Below are positions 34,594 through 42,991 of a stretch of DNA of 64,000 bases, in pieces (the stretch's first letter is position 1; each line of letters begins with the position of its first letter). The notes below the pieces were generated by a model. It was given only the letters and a program-made list of their open reading frames with translations. It ran no database searches and was not told where the DNA came from. A program made the position numbers and the translations under genes. Source of the DNA: BOG-908 sp963751795 (lineage in GTDB: Bacteria > Pseudomonadota > Alphaproteobacteria > Acetobacterales > Acetobacteraceae); the NCBI GenBank assembly GCA_963751795.1, contig CAVVVI010000001.1:124001-188000 (forward strand). The letters are read 5' to 3'.

Positions 34594-36492
34594 ATGCACC
34601 AGTTGCTATGGTTGCCTGAGGCGCAAGATTGGCGCACTCGGCTGCGTCAACTCATTGAGTCCCCCGACCCCTGGCCCGCCGCCGTAACCCTCGCCAACAC
34701 CCGGCTCGACTTCACCCGCACCAACGCGCTCGATGAAACCCTCCGTCGCGCCCTGGCAGGCCGCATCCCCACCGACCTCGCCACACCGCCCGTCCGCCTG
34801 GCCATCCTCGGCGCCTCCACGCTGGCACACCTGCACCCCGGCATCCGCGTGGCCGGCCTGCGCCGTAACATCCACATCGCCACGTACGAGAACGATTACG
34901 GGCAATACCTGCAGGAGCTGCTGGACTCCGCCTCCGCCCTGCACGCCTTTTCGCCCACCGCCGTGCTGTTCGCGTGGGACGCCTACCACCTCACCCAGGG
35001 TCTGGATGCGGCCATGGGCCAGGAGGCAGCCGACGCCGCGCTGGCCGACGCGCTGGCCCGCATCGGGCAGTGCTGGAGCCTGGCGCGCGCCGCCTTTGCC
35101 TGCCCCATCCTGCAGCAGACGGCGCTGCCGATCTTCGAGCCGCTGCTCGGCAGTAACGAACACCGCCTGCCGGGCTCGCGCCACGCCTTCCTCGCCCGCC
35201 TCAACGCCGCCCTCCGCCCCGCCGCCGATGCCGCTGGCGTCGATCTGGTGGCCATCGACGATGCGGCACACACCCACGGCGTGCGCGCCTGGCACGATGC
35301 GGCGCTCTGGCACCGCTCCAAGCAGGAAGTCAGCCCCGCTTTGTCGCCCACCTACGGCGAACTGGTCGTCCGCATCATCGCCGCCCGCCAGGGCCGCTCG
35401 GCCAAATGCCTGGTGCTCGATCTCGACAACACGCTGTGGGGCGGCGTCATCGGCGATGATGGGCTGGACGGCATCGTGCTCGGCCAGGGCAGCACGCTGG
35501 GCGAAGGCTTCGCCGCCGTGCAGGCCTACGCCAAGGAGCTGGCCCGCCGCGGCATCATCCTCGCCGTCAGCTCGAAGAACGACGCGGCCAACGCGCTGGA
35601 GCCGTTCGAAAAGCACCCCGAAATGGTGCTCCGGCGCGAGGATATCGCCAGCTTCCGCGCCAATTGGGACGACAAGGCCGCCAACATCCGCGCCATCGCG
35701 CACGATCTCAACATCGGCCTCGATGCCATGGTCTTCCTCGACGACAACCCGTTCGAGCGCAACCTGGTGCGCGAGCAGCTGCCCATGGTCGCCGTGCCCG
35801 AAGTGCCCGACGACGACCCGGCCCGCGTGCCCGGCGTGCTGGCCGATGCCGGCTATTTCGAAAGCCTGGGCATCACCGCCGATGACCTCAAGCGCAGCGC
35901 GCAATACCAGGACAACCGCGCCCGCGACGATCTGCGCGCCGCCGCCACCGACATGGAGGGCTACCTGCGCGCGCTCGACATGCGCATGGTGTGGAACCGC
36001 TTCGACAGCGTGGGCCAAGCCCGCATCGTGCAGCTGATCAACAAAACCAACCAGTTCAACCTCACCACCCGCCGCCACCAGGATGCCGACATCGCCGCCG
36101 TCATGGCCGACCCGCACGCCGCCGGCCTGCAGATGCGCCTGCTGGACCGCTTCGGCGATAACGGCATCATCGCCATCGTCATCCTGCGCCTGACGGCACC
36201 CGATACCGCCACCATCGACACCTGGCTGATGAGCTGCCGCGTGCTGGGCCGCGGCGTCGAACGCGCCACGCTGGCCGTGGTCGCCGCCCAGGCCCGCGCG
36301 CTGGGCGCCACCCGCCTTATCGGCTGCTACATCCCCACCAAAAAGAATGGCATGGTGCGCGACCACTACGCCAAACTCGGCTTCACCCCGGTCGCGTCCA
36401 CGCCGGAGGGCGCCAGCACCGCCATGCTGGACCTCGCCGCCTTCACCCCGGCCGACACGTTCATCCACCTCAGCGAAGGCACCAGCGCATGA
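34594..36492 (+). CDS. FkbH-like HAD-IIIC phosphatase/glyceryl-ACP synthase
   Basis: This 632-residue protein has an N-terminal SGNH-like region (LAILGASTLAHL) and a HAD-IIIC domain: LVLDLDNTLWGGVIGDDG at about residues 270-287, then AVSSKND and VFLDDNPFERNLV. The GNAT-like C-terminus has IGCYIPTKKNGMVRDHYAKLG. FkbH enzymes load the glyceryl unit of 1,3-bisphosphoglycerate onto an ACP. The ATG at 34594 is chosen for GGGAG nine bases upstream and fit to the family; the frame stays open further upstream. ATGA overlap with the ACP gene supports this partnership. Confidence 0.92.
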   Translation: MHQLLWLPEAQDWRTRLRQLIESPDPWPAAVTLANTRLDFTRTNALDETLRRALAGRIPTDLATPPVRLAILGASTLAHLHPGIRVAGLRRNIHIATYENDYGQYLQELLDSASALHAFSPTAVLFAWDAYHLTQGLDAAMGQEAADAALADALARIGQCWSLARAAFACPILQQTALPIFEPLLGSNEHRLPGSRHAFLARLNAALRPAADAAGVDLVAIDDAAHTHGVRAWHDAALWHRSKQEVSPALSPTYGELVVRIIAARQGRSAKCLVLDLDNTLWGGVIGDDGLDGIVLGQGSTLGEGFAAVQAYAKELARRGIILAVSSKNDAANALEPFEKHPEMVLRREDIASFRANWDDKAANIRAIAHDLNIGLDAMVFLDDNPFERNLVREQLPMVAVPEVPDDDPARVPGVLADAGYFESLGITADDLKRSAQYQDNRARDDLRAAATDMEGYLRALDMRMVWNRFDSVGQARIVQLINKTNQFNLTTRRHQDADIAAVMADPHAAGLQMRLLDRFGDNGIIAIVILRLTAPDTATIDTWLMSCRVLGRGVERATLAVVAAQARALGATRLIGCYIPTKKNGMVRDHYAKLGFTPVASTPEGASTAMLDLAAFTPADTFIHLSEGTSA

Positions 36493-36734
36493 TCGAATCC
36501 GCCAAGATCTACCAGGACCTCACCGAAATCTTCAACGACGTGTTCATGCGCGACGACATGCAGCTCACCCCCGACCTCTCCGCCAAGGACGTCGATGGCT
36601 GGGACAGCTTCAAGCAGATCGAGATCATGGTCTCGGTGGAAGAACGCTTCGGCATCAAGCTGAACACGCGCGAGATCGACGCGCTGAAGAACGTGGGCGA
36701 CCTGGCCGACACCATCGGCCGCAAAGCCGCGTAG
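36489..36734 (+). CDS. Acyl carrier protein
   Basis: An 81-residue four-helix carrier protein with the phosphopantetheine serine in DVDGWDSFKQIEI (Ser about residue 37). Acidic helices and length are as expected. It overlaps the FkbH stop by ATGA and precedes an acyl-CoA ligase by 28 nt. It is thus a dedicated ACP for the cassette, not the fatty-acid AcpP. The probable cargo is a glyceryl or acyl group. Confidence 0.93.
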   Translation: MIESAKIYQDLTEIFNDVFMRDDMQLTPDLSAKDVDGWDSFKQIEIMVSVEERFGIKLNTREIDALKNVGDLADTIGRKAA

Positions 36735-36762
36735 CGCACCCCCGCCGCCGCGCGCTCGCACC

Positions 36763-38307
36763 ATGCTGAGCATCCCCGACACCGACGCCCCCGCCCTCGT
36801 CTTCGAGGGAGAGACCACCACCTACGCAGCCCTCACGGCGCAATCCAACCGGATCGCCCAGGCCCTGCTGGCGGCCGGCATCGGGCCGGGCAACCGCATC
36901 GCCTATGTCGGCCGCAACACCGCCGCCTTCTTCGCCCTGCTGATCGGCGCCATGAAGGCCGGCAGCGTGGTCGTGCCCGTCAACTGGCGCCTGGCCCCGG
37001 CGGAAATCACCGCCATCATCGCCGACGCTGAAGCCCGCGTGCTGGTGCTCGGCCGCGAATACACCGACGAGCCGGCCTACGCGGCACTGCCCGGCATCGC
37101 CCTCGTGGTGGCCGCCGAGCCAGGGCACGCCACCCTCCCGGCCCTGGCTGAATGGTGCCGCACCGCCAGCGCGACACCGCCCGCCACCCTGCCGGACGCC
37201 ACCGCCATCGCCGTCCAGCTCTACACATCGGGCACCACCGGCCAGCCCAAAGGCGTCATGCTCACCTACGCCAACCTGCTGCACGGCCTCACCGAGTTGG
37301 CCAGGCACGACCTCGGCTGGAACCAATGGACCGCGCAGGACCGCGCGCTGTTGGCCATGCCGGTCTCCCACGTCAGCGGCACCGGCTGGGGCATCGTCGC
37401 CCTGTTCCACGGCGCCGCCTGCCACATCCAGCGTCAGTTCGGCCTGGAAGAAACACTCGACAGCATCGCCAACCACCGCATCACCCGCCTGTTCCTGGTG
37501 CCCGCCGCCCTGCAGATGCTCGTCCGCCACCCGCGCGCCGCCACCACCGATTTCTCCTCGCTGCACGAAACCTGCTACGGCGCCAGCCCGATGCCGCTGC
37601 CGCTGCTGCGCGAATGCATCGCCGTGATGCGCACCCCCTTCGTGCAGTTCTACGGCATGACGGAAACCGCCGGCACCATCGTCGCCCTGCCCGCCGCCGA
37701 CCACGCAGCCGCCCTCGCCAACCCGCAAGCCGCCAAACGCCTGCGCGCCGCCGGCCGCGCACTGCCCTGGGTCGAGCTGCACATCGTCGATGCAACCGGC
37801 ATCCCCGTGCCCCCCGGCACGGTCGGCGAAATCGTCACCCGCTCACCGGCCACCATGGCAGGCTACTGGCACAAGCCACAGGATACCGCCCGCACCATCG
37901 ATGCCGAAGGCTGGCTGCGCACCGGCGACGCCGCTTACATGGACGAAGACGGCTACATCTTCGTCCATGACCGGGTGAAAGACATGATCATCTCCGGCGG
38001 CGAAAACGTCTATCCCGCCGAAGTGGAAAGCGCGCTCTGCGAACACCCCGCCATCGCCGAAGCCGCGGTGATCGGCATACCCGATGCACGCTGGGGCGAA
38101 ACCGTCCACGCCATCGTGGTTCTGCGCCCCGACACCCACGCCACCGCCGAAGCCCTGATCGCCTGGTGCCGCACCCGCATCGCCGCGTTCAAATCGCCCC
38201 GCAGCGTGGATTTCACCGACACCTTGCCGCGCAACGCATCGGGCAAATTGCTGAAACGCAGTTTGCGCGCGCCGTTTTGGGAGGGGCAGTCTCGGCAGGT
38301 CAGTTGA
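36763..38307 (+). CDS. AMP-forming acyl-CoA/acyl-ACP ligase
   Basis: A 514-residue ANL enzyme. The P-loop is YTSGTTGQPKGVML (about residues 156-169). YGMTETAGT is the A5 motif, and GWLRTGDAAYMDEDGYIFVHDR the A7/A8 hinge. The C-terminal catalytic lysine is in LPRNASGKLLKR. It activates an acid as acyl-AMP and passes it to CoA, or here possibly to the ACP encoded just upstream. The substrate is unknown. The gene ends at 38307, immediately followed by hairpin repeat copy C. Confidence 0.92.
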   Translation: MLSIPDTDAPALVFEGETTTYAALTAQSNRIAQALLAAGIGPGNRIAYVGRNTAAFFALLIGAMKAGSVVVPVNWRLAPAEITAIIADAEARVLVLGREYTDEPAYAALPGIALVVAAEPGHATLPALAEWCRTASATPPATLPDATAIAVQLYTSGTTGQPKGVMLTYANLLHGLTELARHDLGWNQWTAQDRALLAMPVSHVSGTGWGIVALFHGAACHIQRQFGLEETLDSIANHRITRLFLVPAALQMLVRHPRAATTDFSSLHETCYGASPMPLPLLRECIAVMRTPFVQFYGMTETAGTIVALPAADHAAALANPQAAKRLRAAGRALPWVELHIVDATGIPVPPGTVGEIVTRSPATMAGYWHKPQDTARTIDAEGWLRTGDAAYMDEDGYIFVHDRVKDMIISGGENVYPAEVESALCEHPAIAEAAVIGIPDARWGETVHAIVVLRPDTHATAEALIAWCRTRIAAFKSPRSVDFTDTLPRNASGKLLKRSLRAPFWEGQSRQVS

Positions 38308-38370
38308 GGTTGCGGTCGGGTAGGAAAGGCAAGGCCTTCTTTTCTGAAGAAAAGAAGCAAAAGACTTTTG
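38308..38370 (+). repeat. Hairpin repeat copy C (terminator-like)
   Basis: It begins at the base after the ligase stop: GGTTGCGGTCGGGTAGGAAA, then a perfect nine-bp stem, CTTCTTTTC (38336-38344) with GAAAAGAAG (38349-38357) and a TGAA loop. A second palindrome, CAAAAG-A-CTTTTG (38358-38370), follows. It could act as a terminator for the ligase operon. Confidence 0.75.
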
Positions 38371-38675
38371 CATGTGCTGTCGCGGGTTTGGGCGACTGAG
38401 GTGCGCTTTTTGGTTCGGGTGAGAGGCTCCGCCGCAAGGCGGGGTTCCGCTTTTAAGTAGGTTCCGCTCGGCTTCGAGCCCCGGCCCGCTGTTTTGCTGA
38501 CGAAGGTCCGCGTGTTCGGGCTGCTCCCGCGCCTGCACGCCAACAACGCTACACGCCGCCCAAAACCGACGGCGCGTCCGCCCCACCAAACACTAATACA
38601 ACCGAGCAAACGCAGCAGGGTCAGAGGTCGTGCTACCGGTAGCCAAAGCAGATGATGAGGACGGACGAGGCAACC
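38371..38675. other. Intergenic between repeat C and the crystallin-J1-like gene
   Basis: The segment has no believable open frame. It has a small hairpin with GCAA tetraloop, CCGCC (38429-38433) with GGCGG (38438-38442), followed by GTTCCGCTTTT, perhaps a weak terminator. A GAGG about 6 nt before 38676 serves the next gene. Composition is lower in GC than the flanking genes. Confidence 0.5.
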
Positions 38676-39065
38676 ATGAAAACGATAACACTTTGGCGGC
38701 CGGTCGGGCCGAAGGAGATGGAGCTGATCAAGCAGTCGGGCTCGCGCGCCTTTCCCCCGCGCCTGCCCGACCAGCCGATCTTCTACCCCGTGACAACGGA
38801 GGATTACGCAATCCTCATAGCGCGGGACTGGAACGTGCCTGCCAGCGGCGAGGGGCTCGTCACCCGCTTCGAGGTGCAGGCCGGCTACCTGGCGGCGTTC
38901 CAATTGCAGGAAGTCGGAGGCCGCGCCTGCCAGGAATATTGGATACCCGCCGACCAGCTCCCCGCCTTCAACAACGCAATCGTGGGCCCAATCAGGGTCG
39001 TTCGCCGTTTCATCAAGGGAACGAACAACCAGCCTTGCGAGGTCGATGTCAACGGCGCTGATTAG
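38676..39065 (+). CDS. Small protein of the ADP-ribosylation/crystallin J1-like family
   Basis: A 129-residue protein beginning MKTITLWRPVGPKEMELI, with FPPRLPDQPIFYPV, IARDWNVPASG and VGGRACQEYWIPADQL. I recognise this as a widespread small family whose records carry the name 'ADP-ribosylation/crystallin J1'; function is unproven. The ATG at 38676 has GAGG upstream; an earlier ATG at 38652 is less likely. The gene lies alone between inverted hairpin repeats C and D and between convergent flanking genes, so it may be an inserted accessory gene. Confidence 0.8.
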   Translation: MKTITLWRPVGPKEMELIKQSGSRAFPPRLPDQPIFYPVTTEDYAILIARDWNVPASGEGLVTRFEVQAGYLAAFQLQEVGGRACQEYWIPADQLPAFNNAIVGPIRVVRRFIKGTNNQPCEVDVNGAD

Positions 39066-39100
39066 CGTCGCAAAACCCCAACGCACCACCAGCAAACAGA

Positions 39101-39158
39101 CAAAAGTTTTTTGGTCCTTTTTTCCAAAAAAGGACGCCTTGCCTTCCCTACCCTAACC
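39101..39158 (-). repeat. Hairpin repeat copy D (terminator-like)
   Basis: CAAAAGTTTTTTG precedes a perfect ten-bp stem, GTCCTTTTTT (39114-39123) with AAAAAAGGAC (39126-39135), then GCCTTGCCTTCCCTACCC. The stop codon of the leftward monooxygenase (39153-39155) lies inside it. Compared with copy A, stem bases differ on both arms in a pairing-preserving way. Confidence 0.75.
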
Positions 39159-40625
39159 CCGACCCACCCCAGAAAAATCCGCCAGCCGAACCCGCCGCAT
39201 CTGCCGCCAGAACGCCGTCGTGCTGCCCGACCAGTTGGCCGTGATCTTGCCGCCCTGCCCATACCAGCTGCCGCACCCCGCGGCCCACACCGTCTTGCCC
39301 AGCCGCGCATGCAGCGCCGCGTTGTAGCTGGCGTTAGCGTCGGGTTTGACCTCCAGGGCCGCCAGCCCTGCCGCCGCCATGTGCGCCAGGCACTGCGTGA
39401 TGTAGCGGAACTGACATTCCAGCATGAACACGATGGAGCTGTGGCCAAGGTTGGTGTTCGGGCCATACAGCAGGAACAGATTGGGGAAGCCGGGCGTGGC
39501 CACACCGCGATAGGCGTGCGGCCCATCGGCCCAGGCATCCTGCAGCGCCAGCCCGGCGCGGCCGGTGATGGCGATCGGTGCCAGGCAGTTGCGCACGTCG
39601 AATCCGGTGGCGAACACCACGAGGTCGAAGGCGCGCTCGGCGCCATCGGTGGTGCGGATGCCGGCCGGCGTGAAACGCTCGATCGGCGTATCGACCAGCG
39701 CCACGTTGTCGCGGTTGAAGCAGGGCAGGTAATCGTCGCTCACCAGCAGGCGCTTGCAGCCCAGCGGATAGTCCGGCGTCAGTTTCGCGCGCAGCGCCGG
39801 GTCGGCTACCTGCCGTGCGAGGTGCCATTTGGCCAGCGCGGTGGCCCAGCGCCCGCGGCGCGTGCCCATGCGGAACGCGCCGAACAGCGCCTCCTGATAC
39901 CAGTAGATCGCCGCGCGCATCGCCCGCCGCAGCACCGGCACGCGCCGGAACGCCGCCTGCGCGCGCCGGCCATAGCCGTGGTTCAGCCGCGGGATGATCC
40001 AGTTGGGCGAGCGCTGGAACACGCTCACCTGCGCGCAGACTTGCGCCAGCTCGGGCACGATCTGCACCGCGCTGGCCGCCGAGCCGACCACGGCCACGCG
40101 CTTGCCGGCGTGGGTCACCGCATGATCCCACCGCGCCGCATGGAAATGCGCGCCGCCATAGCTCTCCAGTCCGGCGAAAGCGGGTATCACCGGCTGGCTG
40201 AGCTGGCCCACCGCAGTGACGAACACGTCGAACGCGGCGCGCACCCCGTCGGAGGTCTCGACCTGCCACACGCGCGCGGCCTCGTCCCAGGTGGCGCTGC
40301 GCACCGCGGTATTCAGCCGGATGCAGTCTCGCAGGCCGAACCGGTCGGCCACCGATTCGAGGTAGGCCAGAATCTCCGCCTGGCCGGAATAGCGGTGCCC
40401 CCAATCCGGCTTCGGCGCGAACGAAAAGGAGTAGAGGTGCGAGGGCACGTCGCAGGCCGCACCCGGATAGGTGTTGTCGCGCCAGGTGCCGCCCACGCCC
40501 GGGCCGCGTTCGAACACCACCAGATTGGTGAACCCGGCCTGCCGGAACGTCGCGGCCGCGCCCAGCCCGGCGAAGCCTGCGCCGGCGATGGCAATTCGCA
40601 GCTCGGCCCGTGCGTGCCTGGCCAT
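39153..40625 (-). CDS. Baeyer-Villiger-type flavin-containing monooxygenase
   Basis: A 490-residue class B flavoprotein monooxygenase. IAIAGAGFAGLGAA is the FAD fold at residues 10-23. GVGGTWRDNTYPGAACDVPS and YSFSF are typical of BVMOs. The BVMO fingerprint FAGLESYGGAHFHAARWD lies near residue 160, VAVVGSAASAVQIV is the NADPH fold, and VFATGF comes late. It oxygenates ketones or similar substrates; the natural substrate is unknown. Its stop lies inside hairpin repeat D. The SYLF gene ends two bases upstream of its ATG. Confidence 0.92.
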   Translation of the reverse strand: MARHARAELRIAIAGAGFAGLGAAATFRQAGFTNLVVFERGPGVGGTWRDNTYPGAACDVPSHLYSFSFAPKPDWGHRYSGQAEILAYLESVADRFGLRDCIRLNTAVRSATWDEAARVWQVETSDGVRAAFDVFVTAVGQLSQPVIPAFAGLESYGGAHFHAARWDHAVTHAGKRVAVVGSAASAVQIVPELAQVCAQVSVFQRSPNWIIPRLNHGYGRRAQAAFRRVPVLRRAMRAAIYWYQEALFGAFRMGTRRGRWATALAKWHLARQVADPALRAKLTPDYPLGCKRLLVSDDYLPCFNRDNVALVDTPIERFTPAGIRTTDGAERAFDLVVFATGFDVRNCLAPIAITGRAGLALQDAWADGPHAYRGVATPGFPNLFLLYGPNTNLGHSSIVFMLECQFRYITQCLAHMAAAGLAALEVKPDANASYNAALHARLGKTVWAAGCGSWYGQGGKITANWSGSTTAFWRQMRRVRLADFSGVGRG

Positions 40626-40627
40626 GA

Positions 40628-41425
40628 CTACCGCGGCGGCGGCAGGCTCTGCTGCTGGATCTGGCCTTGCGGCGCCGCGTAGCCCATCGGCGCGTCGGGC
40701 TGCTGCTGGTAGGCCACCGGCGGCGGCAGGGCAGGGGCGTTCTGCCCGTTGCCGTAGCGCATCAGCACGCCGCGCAGCGCGTCGGCCGCCGGGTTGCTCA
40801 CCCGCATCGCCATGATGATGTCCACCGTGCCGACCGGCTGGTTGTAATAAAGCTGGTTGCCCTCGCTGTCGGCGCTCATCACGCTGCCCTCCACCGAGAA
40901 CCCGGCGAAGAAGCCGCGCGGCCGCTCGAAGGCCACGATGTCCGCGTTCAGGTTGGTCGTGGTCGCCCCCTGCACGCCGCCGCCGAGCGTCACCAGCGCC
41001 AGGGAGGCGTTGCCGCCGAGCTTGAACTGGTTGTCCATTACGGATCGCAATCCGTTTTCAGTGAGGATCATCATCATCACCTCGGCATCCTGCACGCCGG
41101 CCTGCAGCCCCAGGCTGCCGCTGCTCAGGCTGTAGAAGGCCGGCGCCGACCAGCTGCCCTGGCCGCCGCGCGCCAGCAGCACGCAGCCGCCGCCTTCGCC
41201 CGCAATCAGGAACCCGGCGCGGAACACGCGCGGGCAAATCATCACCGCGCGCGCCTGCGGCAGCATGGCGCGCGCATCGTGGCCCTGCCGGTCGTTGAGC
41301 ACATCCTGCGCGGCCAGCGTCGCCCGGTCCACCAGCTCCTGCTGGCCCTGGGCGGTTTCGGCGCGTGCCAGAAGCGGCGCCAGGCAGAGTGTGGCGGCGG
41401 TGACGATCAGTCGCCCGGGACGCAT
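40628..41425 (-). CDS. SYLF/Ysc84-domain secreted lipid-binding protein
   Basis: A 265-residue protein with a signal peptide (LIVTAATLCLAPLLARA). A SYLF domain (about 25-220) follows, containing ARAVMICPRVFRAGFLIAG, GSLGLQAGVQDAEVMMMI and FFAGFSVEGSVM. A Pro/Gln-rich tail follows (APALPPPVAYQQQ). SYLF proteins bind phospholipid. AGGACA lies before the ATG at 41425. It is probably periplasmic. The stop is two bases from the next gene's start, so the two may be co-transcribed. Confidence 0.9.
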   Translation of the reverse strand: MRPGRLIVTAATLCLAPLLARAETAQGQQELVDRATLAAQDVLNDRQGHDARAMLPQARAVMICPRVFRAGFLIAGEGGGCVLLARGGQGSWSAPAFYSLSSGSLGLQAGVQDAEVMMMILTENGLRSVMDNQFKLGGNASLALVTLGGGVQGATTTNLNADIVAFERPRGFFAGFSVEGSVMSADSEGNQLYYNQPVGTVDIIMAMRVSNPAADALRGVLMRYGNGQNAPALPPPVAYQQQPDAPMGYAAPQGQIQQQSLPPPR

Positions 41426-41526
41426 CGTGGTTGTCCTGTGCTGTGTGTTTGACTGATTGTTATGGCACATGATGGCGTTAGTGGGGCAAGTTAACAAACC
41501 GCTGGATATCGCCCGGGCCGGGGGGC

Positions 41527-42144
41527 CTAGAGCTCGGCGCCCTCGTTGACCAGCATCACCCGCCAGCCGGCTTCGAGCCGTTCCAGCACGGTCAGCGACA
41601 GGTTCTGCACCGACAGATGCAGCGAGGCATGCACGTCCACGCCCAGCGCATAGGCCACCGCCGCGCGGATTGCCCCGCCATGGCTCACGCACACCACCTC
41701 GCCATCATGCACACCGGCCAGCCGCTCCAGCGTGGCGCCCACCCGGGCGCGCACATGCTCCATGCTCTCGCCGCCCGGCGGCACTTCGCCGGAGGCCAGC
41801 GGCCAGAACGGGTGGGCGGCATCGGTCAGCCGCGCCGGCAGTTCGCCATGCGGCAGGCCCTGCCAGCGCCCCAGATCCTGCTCCGTCAGCCCCGGCTCGG
41901 TGTGCAACGCGGCGCTGAAGGCGCCCGCCTCCTGGATCGCCTCGGCGGTGCGCCGCGTCCGCTGCAGCGGCGTCACCACCCAGGCCGCTTCCCGCGGCAA
42001 CCGCCGCGCCAACGCCGCGTACTGCGCCGCCTGCGCGGCCAGGCTGCGCACGCAGATCGGCACGTCCATGCGGCCATACAGCACGCTGCGCGCGGTCTCC
42101 TCCACGATGGCGTGGCGGATCAGCCAGAAGCGGGTCGGTAACAT
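41527..42144 (-). CDS. Histidine phosphatase (phosphoglycerate-mutase-like) family protein
   Basis: A 205-residue branch-1 histidine phosphatase. WLIRHAIVEE carries the RHG-type motif with RHA (catalytic His about residue 11). TPLQRTRRTAEA and SGEVPPGGESMEHV (the acid/base glutamate) follow, and VSHGGAIR carries the second histidine. It could dephosphorylate small phosphometabolites; a cobalamin CobC-like role is possible but unsupported here. It stands alone, leftward. Confidence 0.9.
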   Translation of the reverse strand: MLPTRFWLIRHAIVEETARSVLYGRMDVPICVRSLAAQAAQYAALARRLPREAAWVVTPLQRTRRTAEAIQEAGAFSAALHTEPGLTEQDLGRWQGLPHGELPARLTDAAHPFWPLASGEVPPGGESMEHVRARVGATLERLAGVHDGEVVCVSHGGAIRAAVAYALGVDVHASLHLSVQNLSLTVLERLEAGWRVMLVNEGAEL

Positions 42145-42193
42145 GGGTTCCTAGCTAGGCAAGGTGGAATGCAAAGGGATCGGCCCCGCCAGC

Positions 42194-42991
42194 CTACTCG
42201 CCGATGTTCATCAGCGCGCCGTTGCGGCGGGCCGCGTGGAACTGCTGCATGAACAGCAGCATCGCCGCACTCAGCCACACCGCGTTCAGCCCGGCGGCCC
42301 AGGCCAGATGCCCCCACAGCACCTCGCCATGCCCCAGCGAGGCGCGCAGCCCTTCGAACACATGCGCCGCCGGCAACGCCAGTGCCACGGCCTGCAGCCA
42401 ATGCGGCAGCACCGCCACCGGGTAGTACACGCAGGCCACCGGCGCCAGGCCGATCAGCATGGACCACACGAGGCTCTCCGCACCGCCGCCCTGGCTCAGG
42501 ATCAGCGCGATGCAGCCCAGTGCGATCCACCAGCCCATCACCATCAGGTTCAGCGCGAACAGCACCAGCACCGGCCCCACGGCCAGGATGTTGAAATGGT
42601 ACAGCAGCCCCGCCAGCACCATCGCCGGCACCACGCCCAGCAACATGCGCACCACGCTCATGCCCAGCAGGGCCGCCAGCAGCTCCCACGGCCGCAGCGG
42701 GCTGACGAAGATGTGGCCCAGATTGCGCGACCAGATCTCCTCCATGAACGTGACGGCGAAGCCCAGATGGCTGCGCAACGCCGTCTCCCACAGCAGCACG
42801 CCGCCCAGCAGCATGCCCACCGTTACCACCCCATGGTCGCCCAGCCGCGCCGCGAAGAAGCGGCTGGTGAAGCCCCAGATCACCATCTGCAGCACCGGCC
42901 AGTACGCCAGATCGAGCAGCCGCGGCCACGAGCGCCGGAACAGCGTCAGGTGCCGGTACATCAGGCCCCAGACCCGCCGCAGCGCGCTCAT
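42194..42991 (-). CDS. ABC-2 type transporter permease
   Basis: A 265-residue membrane protein with about six hydrophobic segments, such as GVVTVGMLLGGVLLWETAL, VVPAMVLAGLLYHF and NLMVMGWWIALGCIALIL. It has the ABC-2 amphipathic start MSALRRVWGLMYRHLTLFRR. The start overlaps the ATPase stop (ATGA), so the two genes form one exporter. The substrate is unknown; drug, lipid or polysaccharide are possible. Confidence 0.92.
   Translation of the reverse strand: MSALRRVWGLMYRHLTLFRRSWPRLLDLAYWPVLQMVIWGFTSRFFAARLGDHGVVTVGMLLGGVLLWETALRSHLGFAVTFMEEIWSRNLGHIFVSPLRPWELLAALLGMSVVRMLLGVVPAMVLAGLLYHFNILAVGPVLVLFALNLMVMGWWIALGCIALILSQGGGAESLVWSMLIGLAPVACVYYPVAVLPHWLQAVALALPAAHVFEGLRASLGHGEVLWGHLAWAAGLNAVWLSAAMLLFMQQFHAARRNGALMNIGE

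Noticed and set aside
38010..39095. Leftward 361-codon frame across repeat C and the crystallin-J1-like gene
   Set aside because: It spans the hairpin repeat and intergenic sequence and is antisense to two genes with good motifs.
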